NCBI RefSeq assembly: GCF_000374805.1
Contig: NZ_KB895336.1
Span: 62,001 to 126,000, forward strand
Origin: Chitiniphilus shinanonensis DSM 23277
Lineage (GTDB): Bacteria > Pseudomonadota > Gammaproteobacteria > Burkholderiales > Chitinibacteraceae
DNA length: 64,000 nt
Direction of reading: 5' to 3'
Part shown: piece after piece, positions 1 to 8,550 of the stretch
Numbering within the stretch: position 1 is the stretch's first letter
Layout: each line of letters starts with the position of its first letter
Notes under the pieces: generated by a model
What the model was told of the DNA's origin: nothing
Database searches by the model: none
Seen by the model: the letters and a program-made list of their open reading frames with translations, nothing else
Made by a program: the position numbers and the translations under genes

Positions 1-1
1 C

Positions 2-628
2 GACATCGGCTTCGAGATCCGCGCCCAACGCTTTACCGTGCTGTCCGGCCCGTCCGGCAGCGGCAAGACCACCCTGCTCAACCTGATCGGCGGCATCGAC
101 CGGCCCGACAGCGGCAGAGTGCTGATCGACGGCCAGGATCTGGACGCGCTGGACGACGACGCGCTGTCGGATTTCCGCGCCCGCCGCATCGGCTTCATCT
201 TCCAGAACTTCAACCTGCTGCCGGTGCTGACCGCGTTCGAGAACGTCGAGTATCCGCTGCTGCTGGCGCGGGTGCCCGCCGCTGCGCGCCGCGAGCGGGT
301 GCGCGAGCTGCTGGACGCCGTGGGCCTGGCCGACAAGGCCGGCAACCTGCCCAACCAGCTTTCGGGGGGGCAGCGCCAGCGCGTCGCCATTGCGCGGGCC
401 CTGGCCGCCCGCCCGACGCTGGTGCTGGCCGACGAGCCGACCGCCAACCTCGACAGCCACACCGGCGAGGCGATCATCGCACTGATGCGGCGCATCCAGC
501 GCGAGCAGCAGGCCACCTTCGTGTTCTCGTCGCACGACCCGGCCGTGCTGGCCGAGGCCGACGACGCCGTGCACATCCGCGATGGCGCGATCACCGCCAT
601 CGAGCGCCGCGACGGGGTGATGGCATGA
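2..628 (+). CDS. ABC transporter ATP-binding protein, LolD/MacB type (5' partial)
   Basis: The gene begins before the window. The reading frame is open from base 2, so the GTG at 38 is an internal valine and roughly 20-25 N-terminal residues are missing. The 208 visible residues contain a Walker A (GPSGSGKT), Q-loop ([17 protein letters not shown]), signature [15 protein letters not shown], Walker B (LVLADEPT) followed by ANLDS, and the H-loop SSHD. The Q-loop and signature wording is typical of the LolD/MacB/FtsE class, which works with FtsX-type permeases rather than importing solutes. The stop overlaps the next gene's start (ATGA at 625-628), so ATPase and permease are translationally coupled. 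The substrate is unknown. The downstream LolA-like and barrel-like genes suggest transport of a lipid or lipoprotein toward the outer membrane. Confidence 0.93.
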   Translation, partial: DIGFEIRAQRFTVLSGPSGSGKTTLLNLIGGIDRPDSGRVLIDGQDLDALDDDALSDFRARRIGFIFQNFNLLPVLTAFENVEYPLLLARVPAAARRERVRELLDAVGLADKAGNLPNQLSGGQRQRVAIARALAARPTLVLADEPTANLDSHTGEAIIALMRRIQREQQATFVFSSHDPAVLAEADDAVHIRDGAITAIERRDGVMA

Positions 629-2010
629 ACCTGCTTCCGCTTGCCGCGCGCAACCTGCTGCGCAACCGCCGCCGTTCCGCCACCACCCTGTTCGCCATGA
701 TGGTGGGCGCGATGGCGATCCTGTTGTTCGGCGGCTACGCCCGCAACATCAACCTGGGTTTGCAGACCGGCTTCGTGCAGCACGCCGGGCACCTGCAGAT
801 CCAGCACCGCGACTACTTCCTGTTCGGCAACGGCAATCCCGCCGCCTACGGCATCGCCGACTACCGGCGCATCGTCGATCTGGTGGAACACGACCCGGTG
901 CTGAAACCGATGCTCAAGGTGGCCACACCCACGCTCAGCCTGGGCGGCATCGCCGGCAACTACGCCGCCGGCGTCTCGCGCACCGTGATCGGCGGCGGCG
1001 TGGTGGTGGCCGACCAGAACCGCATGCGGCAATGGAACGACTACGGCTTCCCCATCGTGTTCAAGCCGATGCGCCTGACCGGCACCGCGCCGGACGCGGC
1101 GGTGATCGGCACCGGCGTGGCGCGGGTGCTGCAACTGTGCGGGCCGCTGGCGGTGCGCCATTGCCCGACCCCGCACGTGGAACAGGCCAGCGGCGCCGAC
1201 CTGCCGGGCGACATCGCCGCCCTGGCCGGCGAGGCGCAGGCACAACGCGCGCCGCGCCAGGCGACCACCATCGAACTGCTGGCCGCCAACGCCCACGGCG
1301 CGCCCAACGTGGCCCGCCTGAACGTGGTCGCCGCCGTGCCGCAAGGCGTCAAGGAGCTGGACGACATGATCGTGCAGCTGCATTTCGCCGCCGCGCAGAA
1401 GCTGGTGTACGGCGGCGACACGCCCAAGGCCACCGCCGTGGTGCTGCAACTGGCGCACACCAGCCAGATTCCCGCCGCCCGCGCCCGCCTGGAGCAGTTG
1501 CTGGCGCAGCACTTCCCCGGCCAGCCGCTGACCGTGCTCGACTACGCCACCCTCAATCCGTCCTACGGCCAGATCGTCGGCATGTTCGGCGCCATCTTCG
1601 GCTTCATCGCGCTGCTGATCGGGGTGATCGTGCTGTTCACGGTCAGCAACACCATGAGCATGGCGGTGGTCGAGCGCACCGTGGAGATCGGCACCCTGCG
1701 CGCCATCGGCCTGCGCCGCGCCGGCATCCGCCGCCTGTTCGTGATCGAGGGCCTGCTGCTGGGCCTGGCCGGCAGCATCGCCGGCGTGCTGGCGGCCCTG
1801 GCCGCCGCCTGGGCCATCAACCACGCCGGCCTGAGCTGGATGCCGCCGGGCAACGTCGAGCCGGTACCGCTGACGGTGCGGGTGTGGGGCGAATACACCA
1901 TGATCCTGTCGACGCTGCTGGGCCTGACCCTGGTGGCAGGCATCTCCGCCTGGTGGCCGGCCCGCCGCGCAGCGCGACTGGAGATCGTCGACGCCCTGCG
2001 GCATGTGTGA
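625..2010 (+). CDS. FtsX/MacB-type ABC transporter permease
   Basis: This 461-residue inner-membrane protein has the type VII ABC (MacB/LolCE) layout. One N-terminal transmembrane segment follows a basic stretch (residues about 18-40). A large periplasmic domain spans about 45-310. Three C-terminal transmembrane segments (about 315-345, 370-395, 430-450) form the FtsX domain, with [13 protein letters not shown] as the coupling stretch between the first two. The periplasmic domain contains two cysteines at about residues 172 and 179 that could form a disulfide. The start overlaps the ATPase stop by four bases. It is most likely the partner of the preceding ATPase in a mechanotransmission-type exporter or extractor. 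LolC/E identity is not supported, because those sit with a lolD and lack this downstream context. Confidence 0.92.
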   Translation: MNLLPLAARNLLRNRRRSATTLFAMMVGAMAILLFGGYARNINLGLQTGFVQHAGHLQIQHRDYFLFGNGNPAAYGIADYRRIVDLVEHDPVLKPMLKVATPTLSLGGIAGNYAAGVSRTVIGGGVVVADQNRMRQWNDYGFPIVFKPMRLTGTAPDAAVIGTGVARVLQLCGPLAVRHCPTPHVEQASGADLPGDIAALAGEAQAQRAPRQATTIELLAANAHGAPNVARLNVVAAVPQGVKELDDMIVQLHFAAAQKLVYGGDTPKATAVVLQLAHTSQIPAARARLEQLLAQHFPGQPLTVLDYATLNPSYGQIVGMFGAIFGFIALLIGVIVLFTVSNTMSMAVVERTVEIGTLRAIGLRRAGIRRLFVIEGLLLGLAGSIAGVLAALAAAWAINHAGLSWMPPGNVEPVPLTVRVWGEYTMILSTLLGLTLVAGISAWWPARRAARLEIVDALRHV

Positions 2011-2059
2011 AGCGCGCCGCGCGCCGCGCTGGCGCGCGGTGGGAAGGGCAAGACCTTGA

Positions 2060-2140
2060 AACCCCAAATCTTGAAACACAGAGAACACAGAGAACACGGA
2101 GTTTCACAAAGAAATGAGGAAGAGGGGAAAGGGAGGGGGC
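2060..2140 (+). repeat. Decayed half copy of the inverted-repeat element seen at 6190-6347
   Basis: Bases 2060-2098 match the left arm of the downstream element (6190-6228) at 36 of 39 positions, beginning AACCCCAAATCTTGAAAC and carrying the ACACAGAGAACACG core. A purine tract follows (2113-2140). A pyrimidine tract at 2217-2256 is roughly its reverse complement, so the interior of the element may also survive, but no second copy of the 39-base arm is present. The copy lies between the permease stop and the LolA-like gene and runs into the open frame of that gene. Confidence 0.75.
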
Positions 2141-2179
2141 ATGCGAGACGTGATGTTTATTTCTTTCGAGGGCAAGGCA

Positions 2180-3031
2180 ATGCAACGACATGAACACAGC
2201 GGCATCCGGGGTTGGTTTTCACCCTTCCCCCTTCTCCCTTCCCTCTTCCCCGCGCGCCCCTTCCCCGTGCGCAGCACGCTTGCCGGCCTGCTGCTGTGCA
2301 TCGCCACCAGCGCCTTCGCCGCGCCGGATGCGCAGACCATCCTGGCGGCCAGCGACGCGGTGCGTAATCCGGACAAGCCGTTCGGGCTGACCACCACGCT
2401 GCTGGAATACCGCAACGGCAAGCAGACCGACAGCACCACGCTGGCGGTGTATTCCCGCGCGGCGCCGGACAGCGGCCAGTTCCGCAGCCTGTTGCGCTTC
2501 CTGGCGCCGGCGCGCGATGCCGACAAGCTGATGCTGAAGAACGGCAACGACCTGTGGTTCTACGATCCGGCCAGCAAGGGCACGGTGCGCATCTCGCCAC
2601 AACAGCGCCTGCTGGGACAGGCCGCCAACGGCGACGTGGTCACCGTCAACCTGGCCGGCGACTACAACGCCACGCTGGCGGGCGAGGAGGACATCACCGA
2701 TGGCGACCGCCAGCCGCGCCACGCCTGGAAGCTGGACCTCAAGGCGCGCGCGCCGGATGTTACCTACCATCGCATCGAGATGTGGATCGACACCGCCAAC
2801 AACCGCCCGGTGAAATCGCGCTTCTACGCCGAGAGCGGCAGCCTGCTCAAGACCGCCTACTACCGGCGCTACCAGTCGCAACTGGGCGTGGCGCGGCCAA
2901 CCGAGACCGTGATCATCGACGGGCTGGACCCGAACTGGGTCACGGTGATGCGCTTCTCCGACTACGCTTGGCGCGACGTGCCCGAAGCCTGGCTGCAACG
3001 CGACTACCTGCCGAGGTTCCGCCCGCAATGA
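2180..3031 (+). CDS. LolA-like outer-membrane lipoprotein-sorting family protein
   Basis: The mature part (from about APDAQTILAASD) resembles the LolA-like 'outer membrane lipoprotein-sorting protein' family (COG2834/PF17131 type), with alternating strands and motifs such as FLAPARDADKLML, DLWFYDPASKGTVRIS and WIDTANNRPVKSRFY. Such proteins are periplasmic half-barrels that carry a lipid or lipoprotein. The start is uncertain. The frame is open back to an ATG at 2114 inside the repeat remnant. ATG 2180 leaves a 33-residue lead before the hydrophobic core STLAGLLLCIATSAFA. GTG 2267 would give a classical signal peptide but has only pyrimidines upstream. I chose 2180. The stop overlaps the next start (ATGA 3028-3031). 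It probably receives substrate from the ABC pair. Confidence 0.8.
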   Translation: MQRHEHSGIRGWFSPFPLLPSLFPARPFPVRSTLAGLLLCIATSAFAAPDAQTILAASDAVRNPDKPFGLTTTLLEYRNGKQTDSTTLAVYSRAAPDSGQFRSLLRFLAPARDADKLMLKNGNDLWFYDPASKGTVRISPQQRLLGQAANGDVVTVNLAGDYNATLAGEEDITDGDRQPRHAWKLDLKARAPDVTYHRIEMWIDTANNRPVKSRFYAESGSLLKTAYYRRYQSQLGVARPTETVIIDGLDPNWVTVMRFSDYAWRDVPEAWLQRDYLPRFRPQ

Positions 3032-4278
3032 CGCGCCATCCGCTCTGGCTGCTGGCCGCGTTGGCGCCGCTGGCCGTCGCCGCGCCGCAGGACGACGATG
3101 CCGCGTTGCAACTGGCCGACGACGCGCCGACCGTGGCCACCGCGCAGCGCGACTGGGCCGCGTTCGCCGAACTGGCACTGGGCGACAGCCAGGCGCGCAG
3201 CGGCGACGATCCGTCGGGCGATGCGCGGCTGTCGCTGGATGCCCGGCTCGATCGCGCGCTGGCACTGGGCTGGCGGCTGGTGCTGGCGGACCGGCTGGAC
3301 ATGCGCTGGCTCGGCGGGCTGGACGAACAACGCAGCGTCAACACGCTGAAAGAGGCATATCTGGGCTGGCAGCCGGCGCCGGAATGGCTGCTCGACCTGG
3401 GGCGCATCAACACCCGCTACGGCGCCGGCACCGGCTTCAACCCCACCGATTTCTTCAAGGTGGGCGCGCTGCGCTCGGTCAGTTCGGTCGAGCCGTCCAG
3501 CCTGCGCGAAAACCGCCTGGGCGTGGTGATGGGGCGCGGCCAATGGCTGTGGCGCGGCGGCTCGCTGACCGCGATCTACGCGCCCAAGCTGGACAACGCA
3601 CCGAGCGACGACCCGTTCAGCCTGGACCTGGGCGCCAGCAACCCGCGCGATCGCGGCCTGCTGGTGCTCGGCCATGCGTTCTCCGATGCCTTCAACCCGC
3701 AACTGCTGCTGTACCGCGAAGCCGGCGAGGATCTGCAAGCCGGCCTCAACTGGAGCGCACTGCTGGGCGACGCCACCGTCGCCTACCTGGAATGGGCCGG
3801 CGGGCGGGCGCCGTCGCTGGCCGGGCGCGCCGCCGGCGAGGACGACCGCGCCTTCCGCGCCGCCTTCGTCACCGGCGTGACCTGGACCGCGCCCAGCAAG
3901 TTGTCGCTGACGCTGGAATACCAGCGCGACAACGCCGCCGCCGATGCGGCGCAGTGGAAAGCGTTGCAGAATGGTCGCCCCGACGCCTACTGGCGCTACC
4001 GCGCGCTCGCCGGCCAACGCCAGGCGCTGACCACCCGCGAATCGGCCATGCTCTACGCGCGCTGGCAGGATGCGCTGGTGCAACGGCTGGATTTCTCCGG
4101 CTTCGTGCGCCACGACCTGGTGGATGCCAGCAACGCCACCTGGCTGGAGGCGCGCTGGCGCGGCGAGCAGGCCGACCTGGCGCTGCAATGGCAGTACAGC
4201 GCGGGCGACGCGCTGAGCAACCACGGTGGCCTGCCGCTGCGGCAGCGCTGGCAGGCGCTGGTGGCGCACTATTTCTAG
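3028..4278 (+). CDS. Putative outer-membrane beta-barrel protein
   Basis: This 416-residue protein starts with a short signal peptide (LWLLAALAPLAVAAPQ, cleavage near residue 19). The rest is rich in alternating polar and aromatic residues with many short WRW, YLEW and LEYQRD-type strands. It ends in QALVAHYF, a terminal aromatic typical of Bam-inserted barrels. A conserved-looking block (INTRYGAGTGFNPTDFFKVG) sits near residues 125-145. I do not recognise a specific family, although the block recalls DUF1302-type or alginate-export-type barrels. The ATG at 3028 overlaps the stop of the LolA-like gene, so the two are co-translated. By position it would be the outer-membrane component of the same export route; this is inference. 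Confidence 0.7.
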   Translation: MTRHPLWLLAALAPLAVAAPQDDDAALQLADDAPTVATAQRDWAAFAELALGDSQARSGDDPSGDARLSLDARLDRALALGWRLVLADRLDMRWLGGLDEQRSVNTLKEAYLGWQPAPEWLLDLGRINTRYGAGTGFNPTDFFKVGALRSVSSVEPSSLRENRLGVVMGRGQWLWRGGSLTAIYAPKLDNAPSDDPFSLDLGASNPRDRGLLVLGHAFSDAFNPQLLLYREAGEDLQAGLNWSALLGDATVAYLEWAGGRAPSLAGRAAGEDDRAFRAAFVTGVTWTAPSKLSLTLEYQRDNAAADAAQWKALQNGRPDAYWRYRALAGQRQALTTRESAMLYARWQDALVQRLDFSGFVRHDLVDASNATWLEARWRGEQADLALQWQYSAGDALSNHGGLPLRQRWQALVAHYF

Positions 4279-4299
4279 CGTTTTCGGAACCGGATCGAG

Positions 4300-5418
4300 A
4301 TGAACCCGCAACACGACGACAGCGAAGCACCGCCACGGCCCTGGTGGTCGGCGTTTTCCCGCCGCCTGCCGGCGCCGGCGTGCGAGCCGGCCGACACCCG
4401 CTGGCGCAGCCTGCTGCTGCTGCTCATCGTCAACCAGGGCATCGCGCTGCTGTTGCTGGCCGCCGGCATCTCGTCCGGGCTGTGGCCCACCTTTCTCATC
4501 GCCAACTGCGTGGGCATCGTGATCTACACCGCCTACGCCGTGGCGCAGCGGCTGGTGCCGTGGTACTGGGCGCGCCACGCGCTGGCCCTGCCGTTCGGCC
4601 TGTTGCTGGGGCTGAAGCTGGCGGCGCTGGCCGGCGCCTATGACGTGACACAGTCGCTGCTCGACCCGGTGACGCACTGGCGTCTCGTCGTCACCTGCCT
4701 GCTGATCGCGATGGCCGCCACCATCGTCATCTCGCAGTACTTCCACAACCTGGAATACCGCGCCCAGCTCGCCGCCGAGCAGCGCCGCGCCGCCGAGGCG
4801 CGACAGGCCGAGACCGCCGCGCAGCTCGCGTTGTTGCAGGCGCAGATCGAACCGCACTTCCTGTTCAACACGCTGGCGACGGTGCACGGCCTGATCGAGC
4901 GCGATCCGCCGCTGGCGCGCACCATGCTTGACCACCTCAATGGCTACCTGCGCGCCAGCCTGGGCCGCACCCGCCGGCCGAGCACCACGCTGGGCGACGA
5001 GCTGGAGCTGATCGGCGAACTGCTGGCCATCGCCGCGATCCGGCTCCAGGCCCGATTGCGCTACCGCATCGACGTGCCCGACGCGCTGCGCCGCGCGGTG
5101 CTGCCGCCGCTGTTGTTGCAGCCGCTGGTCGAGAACGCGCTGGAGCACGGCATCGAGCCCGCGCTGCACGGCGGCGAGATCGTGATCGAAGGGCGGCTGG
5201 ACGCCGACGGCCTGCTTCACCTCGACGTGCGCGATACCGGCCCCGGCCTGCGCGACGGCCAGCCGGCGTTCGGCGACAGCGGCGCGGGCGGCGTGGGCCT
5301 GGCCAATGTGCGCCAGCGCCTGGCCACGCTCTACGGCGACGCCGGCCGCCTGGCCCTGTACCCCAACGCCCCGCACGGCGTGCACGCCGAACTGCGCCTG
5401 CCCTATCGAGAAGCCTGA
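4300..5418 (+). CDS. Sensor histidine kinase, LytS/YehU type
   Basis: Of 372 residues, about 35-150 form four predicted transmembrane helices. A short coiled linker rich in Ala, Glu and Arg follows (about 150-175). The His_kinase domain (PF06580 class) has its phospho-acceptor in IEPHFLFNTLATVHGL (His186). The HATPase domain contains LVENALEHGIEP and DTGPGLRDGQ. No extracytoplasmic domain is visible, so signal sensing is probably in the membrane. It begins 21 bases after the barrel gene and precedes its LytTR partner by 13 bases. The whole block from the ABC ATPase onward is therefore likely one transcription unit, which suggests the kinase monitors envelope state and autoregulates the exporter. 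Confidence 0.92.
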   Translation: MNPQHDDSEAPPRPWWSAFSRRLPAPACEPADTRWRSLLLLLIVNQGIALLLLAAGISSGLWPTFLIANCVGIVIYTAYAVAQRLVPWYWARHALALPFGLLLGLKLAALAGAYDVTQSLLDPVTHWRLVVTCLLIAMAATIVISQYFHNLEYRAQLAAEQRRAAEARQAETAAQLALLQAQIEPHFLFNTLATVHGLIERDPPLARTMLDHLNGYLRASLGRTRRPSTTLGDELELIGELLAIAAIRLQARLRYRIDVPDALRRAVLPPLLLQPLVENALEHGIEPALHGGEIVIEGRLDADGLLHLDVRDTGPGLRDGQPAFGDSGAGGVGLANVRQRLATLYGDAGRLALYPNAPHGVHAELRLPYREA

Positions 5419-5431
5419 TCCCGGAGACATC

Positions 5432-6163
5432 ATGCCGACCGCCCTGATCGCCGACGACGAACCGCTGCTGGCCGAACACCTGGTTTCGCGGCTGGCCGAA
5501 TTGTGGCCGGCGCTGGAAGTCGTCGCCGTCGCCGCCAACGGCCTGGAAGCGATGGCCGCACTCGGCGCCCGCACCATCGACTTCGCCTTCCTCGACATCC
5601 GCATGCCCGGCCTGACCGGCCTGCAAGTGGCGCAGGTCGCCGGCCAGACCCGGGTGATCTTCGTCACCGCCTTCGACGAATACGCGCTGGCCGCCTTCGA
5701 CAGCGCCGCGGTCGATTACCTGCTCAAGCCGGTGAGCGACGCGCGGCTGGCGCAATGCGTGGCCCGCCTGCAACGCGAGGCCCGGCCCGAAGTGGACCTG
5801 GCCGCCGTGCTGGCGCAACTGGCCGGCCGCGCCGCCCCCGCGCTGACCTGGCTGACCGTCGGCCTGGGCGACACCACGCGGCTGGTGCACGTCGACGAAG
5901 TGATCTACTTCGAGGCCAACCAGAAGTACACCGACGTGGTCACCGCCAGCGAACGCCACCTGATCCGCACCCCGCTCAAGGAACTGCTGACGCAACTGGA
6001 CGCCAACCGCTTCGCGCAGATCCACCGCGGCCTGATCGTCAGCCTGCCGGCGGTGGCGCGCATCCAGCGCGACCTGCTGGGCCGCTACCAGGTGCACCTG
6101 CACCAACGACCTGAAACCCTGCCGTTATCGCGCAGCTTCGCGGGGCAGTTCCGGCAGATGTGA
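5432..6163 (+). CDS. LytTR-family response regulator
   Basis: This 243-residue protein has an N-terminal receiver (IADDE at 6-10, phospho-acceptor Asp55 in FLDIRMPG, Lys in YLLKPVSD) and a C-terminal LytTR DNA-binding domain (about 140-240: DEVIYFEANQKYTDVVT, LKELLTQLDANRFAQIHRGLIVSL). LytTR proteins bind paired direct repeats of about 9 bases. I chose ATG 5432, just after a GGAGA, rather than upstream in-frame codons inside the kinase gene. It is the cognate regulator of the LytS-type kinase and the last gene of the operon. The inverted-repeat element begins 26 bases after its stop. Confidence 0.94.
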   Translation: MPTALIADDEPLLAEHLVSRLAELWPALEVVAVAANGLEAMAALGARTIDFAFLDIRMPGLTGLQVAQVAGQTRVIFVTAFDEYALAAFDSAAVDYLLKPVSDARLAQCVARLQREARPEVDLAAVLAQLAGRAAPALTWLTVGLGDTTRLVHVDEVIYFEANQKYTDVVTASERHLIRTPLKELLTQLDANRFAQIHRGLIVSLPAVARIQRDLLGRYQVHLHQRPETLPLSRSFAGQFRQM

Positions 6164-6189
6164 TTGGGTGTGGTTGGAAGGGGGGGTGA

Positions 6190-6347
6190 AACCCCAAGTC
6201 TTGAACCACAGAGGACACAGAGAACACGAAGGAAAAACAAGGAGAAAGGCGAAGAGCATCGAACAACTGGAAAGGATTTGCCTTTCTCAGCCTCTTCTTG
6301 GTTCTCTCCGTGTTCTCTGTGTCCTCTGTGGTTCAAGACTTGGGGTT
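6190..6347. repeat. 158-bp inverted-repeat element with perfect 39-bp arms
   Basis: Bases 6190-6228 and 6309-6347 are perfect reverse complements (39 of 39). The arm reads AACCCCAAGTCTTGAACC followed by an ACAGAGGACACAGAGAACACG core. The 80-base interior is itself partly self-complementary (GAGAAAGGCGAAGAG opposite CTCTTCTTGG and CCTTTCTC). The arm core resembles a GAGGACACAGAGAACACGG-type sequence that I recall as dispersed in many bacterial genomes and that produces spurious reading frames. There is no transposase, so it is a non-autonomous or palindromic element. As RNA it would form a very stable hairpin at the end of the exporter operon and could act in termination or mRNA protection. 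Confidence 0.9.
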
Positions 6348-6441
6348 CCCTACCCATCCAACAAAAACCGTAGTTTTCCACATTGCACTGCACCATCCGG
6401 CTGCCAGACTGGGGGCGAACCCATAACCAGGAGTTATGTTC

Positions 6442-6840
6442 ATGGCCTCGTCTTCCAATCCTTTTCTGGCGTTCTGGACCAACCAGCTCACGTTGTGGGA
6501 AATCTGGTGGGCGACGCCGCAGGTGATGACGCATCGGCTGACCCGCATGGCGCGGGCCGGACACGCGCCCAGCGTGCGCGACCAGCGCGAGTTCACCCGC
6601 ATGGGGACCGAAAAAGTGGATGCCTTCAGCCGCGCCGGCTGGGCAATGGGGCTGGAACTGTGGCGCGTCCAGCAGCAGTGGTGGCTGGCCTGGCTGCGTG
6701 CCTGGCCGCTGGCCGGCGGCACGCTGGCGGTGCCGCGCCTGCCGTCCGTCAACTACCATCGCCTGCTGGCGCGTGGCATGGCGCCGGTGCATCGGCGGGT
6801 GACTGCGAATGCCAAGCGGCTGGGGCGGACCAAGTTGTAG
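6442..6840 (+). CDS. Phasin-like polyhydroxyalkanoate granule-associated protein
   Basis: This 132-residue helical protein is rich in Trp and Arg. Its block QREFTRMGTEKVDAFSRAGWAMG resembles the small phasins of beta-proteobacteria, amphipathic proteins that coat polyhydroxyalkanoate granules (family recognition from memory, moderate certainty). An AGGAG at 6429-6433 is eight bases from ATG 6442 but only two from ATG 6436, so I chose the second ATG. The gene stands alone, after the inverted repeat and convergent with the DUF488 gene five bases away. If correct, the organism stores PHA. Confidence 0.65.
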   Translation: MASSSNPFLAFWTNQLTLWEIWWATPQVMTHRLTRMARAGHAPSVRDQREFTRMGTEKVDAFSRAGWAMGLELWRVQQQWWLAWLRAWPLAGGTLAVPRLPSVNYHRLLARGMAPVHRRVTANAKRLGRTKL

Positions 6841-6845
6841 CCGCG

Positions 6846-7241
6846 TCAGGCATCGGGCGCGAACGCCGCACCTTGCTCCGCCAGCAATTCCCGCAACACG
6901 CTGCGATGGCAGTGTGCTTCGTCCTCGCAATAGCAGCCGACCGAGAAATCGCTGTGCTGCGACAGCGCCGCCAGCAGGGCGATGGCGTGCGCGTGTTCCG
7001 GCTGGGCCATCTCGGCGCGGTACTTGCGCACGAATTCGGCCCATTGCGCGGGCGTTGTCGCTGCCTGGGCCAGCTTGACCGTCTCGGGGCTGGGCGCGAG
7101 GTTGGGAAACCACACGTCGTACCAGTTGCCCGAGGCGAATTCGCGCTTGGGCACGCCGCGCGGGGGGCGGCGCACGGTGCCGATGCGCAGCCCTTCGCCG
7201 GGAAGGCGCGGGCTGCCGAGGCGGACGATACGGACGGCCAT
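6846..7241 (-). CDS. DUF488 family protein
   Basis: This 131-residue cytoplasmic protein matches the DUF488 family: an N-terminal IRIGTVRRPPRGVPKREFA-like strand-loop, a central WYDVWFPNLAPS, and the C-terminal Cys/His cluster GCYCEDEAHCHRSVL that is the family hallmark. The molecular function of DUF488 proteins is not established. The ATG at 7241 lies one base from the stop of the upstream histidine kinase gene (7243), so it is the last gene of the minus-strand run and is probably co-transcribed with the two-component pair. Longer in-frame extensions would lie within the kinase gene and are not needed. Confidence 0.85.
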   Translation of the reverse strand: MAVRIVRLGSPRLPGEGLRIGTVRRPPRGVPKREFASGNWYDVWFPNLAPSPETVKLAQAATTPAQWAEFVRKYRAEMAQPEHAHAIALLAALSQHSDFSVGCYCEDEAHCHRSVLRELLAEQGAAFAPDA

Positions 7242-7242
7242 T

Positions 7243-8550
7243 TCAGTCTCCCGATGCGGGCAGGGGAAAGCGCACCCGGACCGACAGCCCGCCCAGGTCG
7301 GCGCCATCGAGCACGATGGTGGCGCCATGGCGCTGGGCCACGGCCTGGACGATGGCCAGCCCCAGGCCGCTGCCGCCTTCGCCGGCGTCGGCCGCGCGAT
7401 AGAAGCGGTCGAACACGCGCTCGCGCTCCGCTTCGGCGATGCCGGGGCCGTTGTCGGCCACTTCCAGCAGTACGCCATCGCGCTCCGCCGTCACCCGCAC
7501 ATCCACCCGGCCTTGTCGGGGCGCGTGGCGCAGGGCGTTGGCGACCAGGTTGCCCACCAGCGAGCGCAGCGCGGTGGCGTCGCCGGTGACGGTGGCGCCA
7601 TCGGGCGCGGCGTCCAGGCCCAGATCGATGGCGCGGGCCTCGGCCAGCGGTGCCTGGGTGGCCAGCACGTCGCGGGCCAGCCGCGCCAGATCGACCGGCT
7701 GATGGGCGATGGGCGCGCCTTCGCTGCGCGCCAGGGTCAGCAGTTGTTCCAGCACATGCATCACCCGTGCGTGGCCGGCGGCCAGCTCGGTCAGCGCGGT
7801 CCGGCGTTCGGCATCGCTGTCGGCGTGTTCCAGCCATTGCAATTGCAGTTTGAGCGCGGTCAGCGGCGTACGCAGTTCGTGGGCGGCGTCGGCGGTGAAG
7901 GCGCGCTGGCGGTCGAGCGCGGCGGCCAGCCGGTCGAGCAGGGCGTTGAGCGCGGCCACCAGCGGCTGGGCTTCCTCCGGGGTGTGCGACAGCGGGATCG
8001 GCGCCAGCGCCTCGGGGTTGCGCTGGCCGACTTCGCTGGCCAGACGGTCGAGCGGCCGCAGGCCGCGCCCGATCACCCACCATGCGGCCAGCAGCAGCAA
8101 TGGCAGCACCCACAGCACGGGCGCGACGGTGCGCCACGCGGCGGCCAGCGCCAGCCGCTGGCGCACCCGCAGCGGCTGCGCCACCTGGATCACCTGGTCG
8201 GGTCGCGCCAGCGAGAACACCCGCCAGTTGCCTTCGCTGGTCGGCACGGTGGCGAAGCCCAGTTGTGCGCGATCCGGCAGCACCCGGTGCGGATGCGAGT
8301 AATAGCGACGCACGCCGAAGCGGTCCCACACCTGGATCACGAAGTCGAAGCCGGCCACGCCGCCCAGGCGCGGCACTTCGGCGCCGAACGGGCGGTCGCT
8401 CAGCGCCAGCGCCAGTTGCCGCAGCTGGTAGTCGAACAGCGCGTTGGCCTCGTCGCGCGCGCGCACGAACGCCAGGGTGCCGGACAGCGCGGTGGCGACG
8501 ACGCTGACCGCGAGCACGGTGACCAGCAGTTGGCGGCGCAGCGAGATCAT
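7243..8550 (-). CDS. Sensor histidine kinase, QseC/PmrB-like
   Basis: This 435-residue inner-membrane kinase has two transmembrane segments (about 8-28 and 143-162) around a roughly 115-residue periplasmic 2CSK_N-like sensor. A HAMP-like linker, the HisKA H-box DAAHELRTPLTAL (His224), an N-box (GNLVANALRHAP) and G-boxes (DNGPGIAE, GGSGLGLAIV) follow. It belongs to the EnvZ/QseC class that pairs with OmpR-type regulators. The start overlaps the regulator's stop by four bases (8547-8550). The sensor has no clear acidic iron-binding motif, so the signal is not predicted. Confidence 0.93.
   Translation of the reverse strand: MISLRRQLLVTVLAVSVVATALSGTLAFVRARDEANALFDYQLRQLALALSDRPFGAEVPRLGGVAGFDFVIQVWDRFGVRRYYSHPHRVLPDRAQLGFATVPTSEGNWRVFSLARPDQVIQVAQPLRVRQRLALAAAWRTVAPVLWVLPLLLLAAWWVIGRGLRPLDRLASEVGQRNPEALAPIPLSHTPEEAQPLVAALNALLDRLAAALDRQRAFTADAAHELRTPLTALKLQLQWLEHADSDAERRTALTELAAGHARVMHVLEQLLTLARSEGAPIAHQPVDLARLARDVLATQAPLAEARAIDLGLDAAPDGATVTGDATALRSLVGNLVANALRHAPRQGRVDVRVTAERDGVLLEVADNGPGIAEAERERVFDRFYRAADAGEGGSGLGLAIVQAVAQRHGATIVLDGADLGGLSVRVRFPLPASGD

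Noticed and set aside
625-2010. Naming the first two genes lolD and lolC/E
   Set aside because: The families fit only at the level of the MacB/Lol superfamily. Gene order and a single permease do not match the LolCDE complex.
3004-5667. Open frame of 887 codons on the minus strand across the barrel, kinase and regulator genes
   Set aside because: It is antisense to three well-supported genes, has an Arg/Gln/Gly-rich composition typical of shadow frames in GC-rich DNA, and shows no domain.
6164-6373. Short frames reading NHRGHREH or TQRTQRTR type peptides around 2060-2115 and 6164-6373
   Set aside because: They are translations of the repeat element arms. Such peptides are common spurious predictions and have no ribosome site here.
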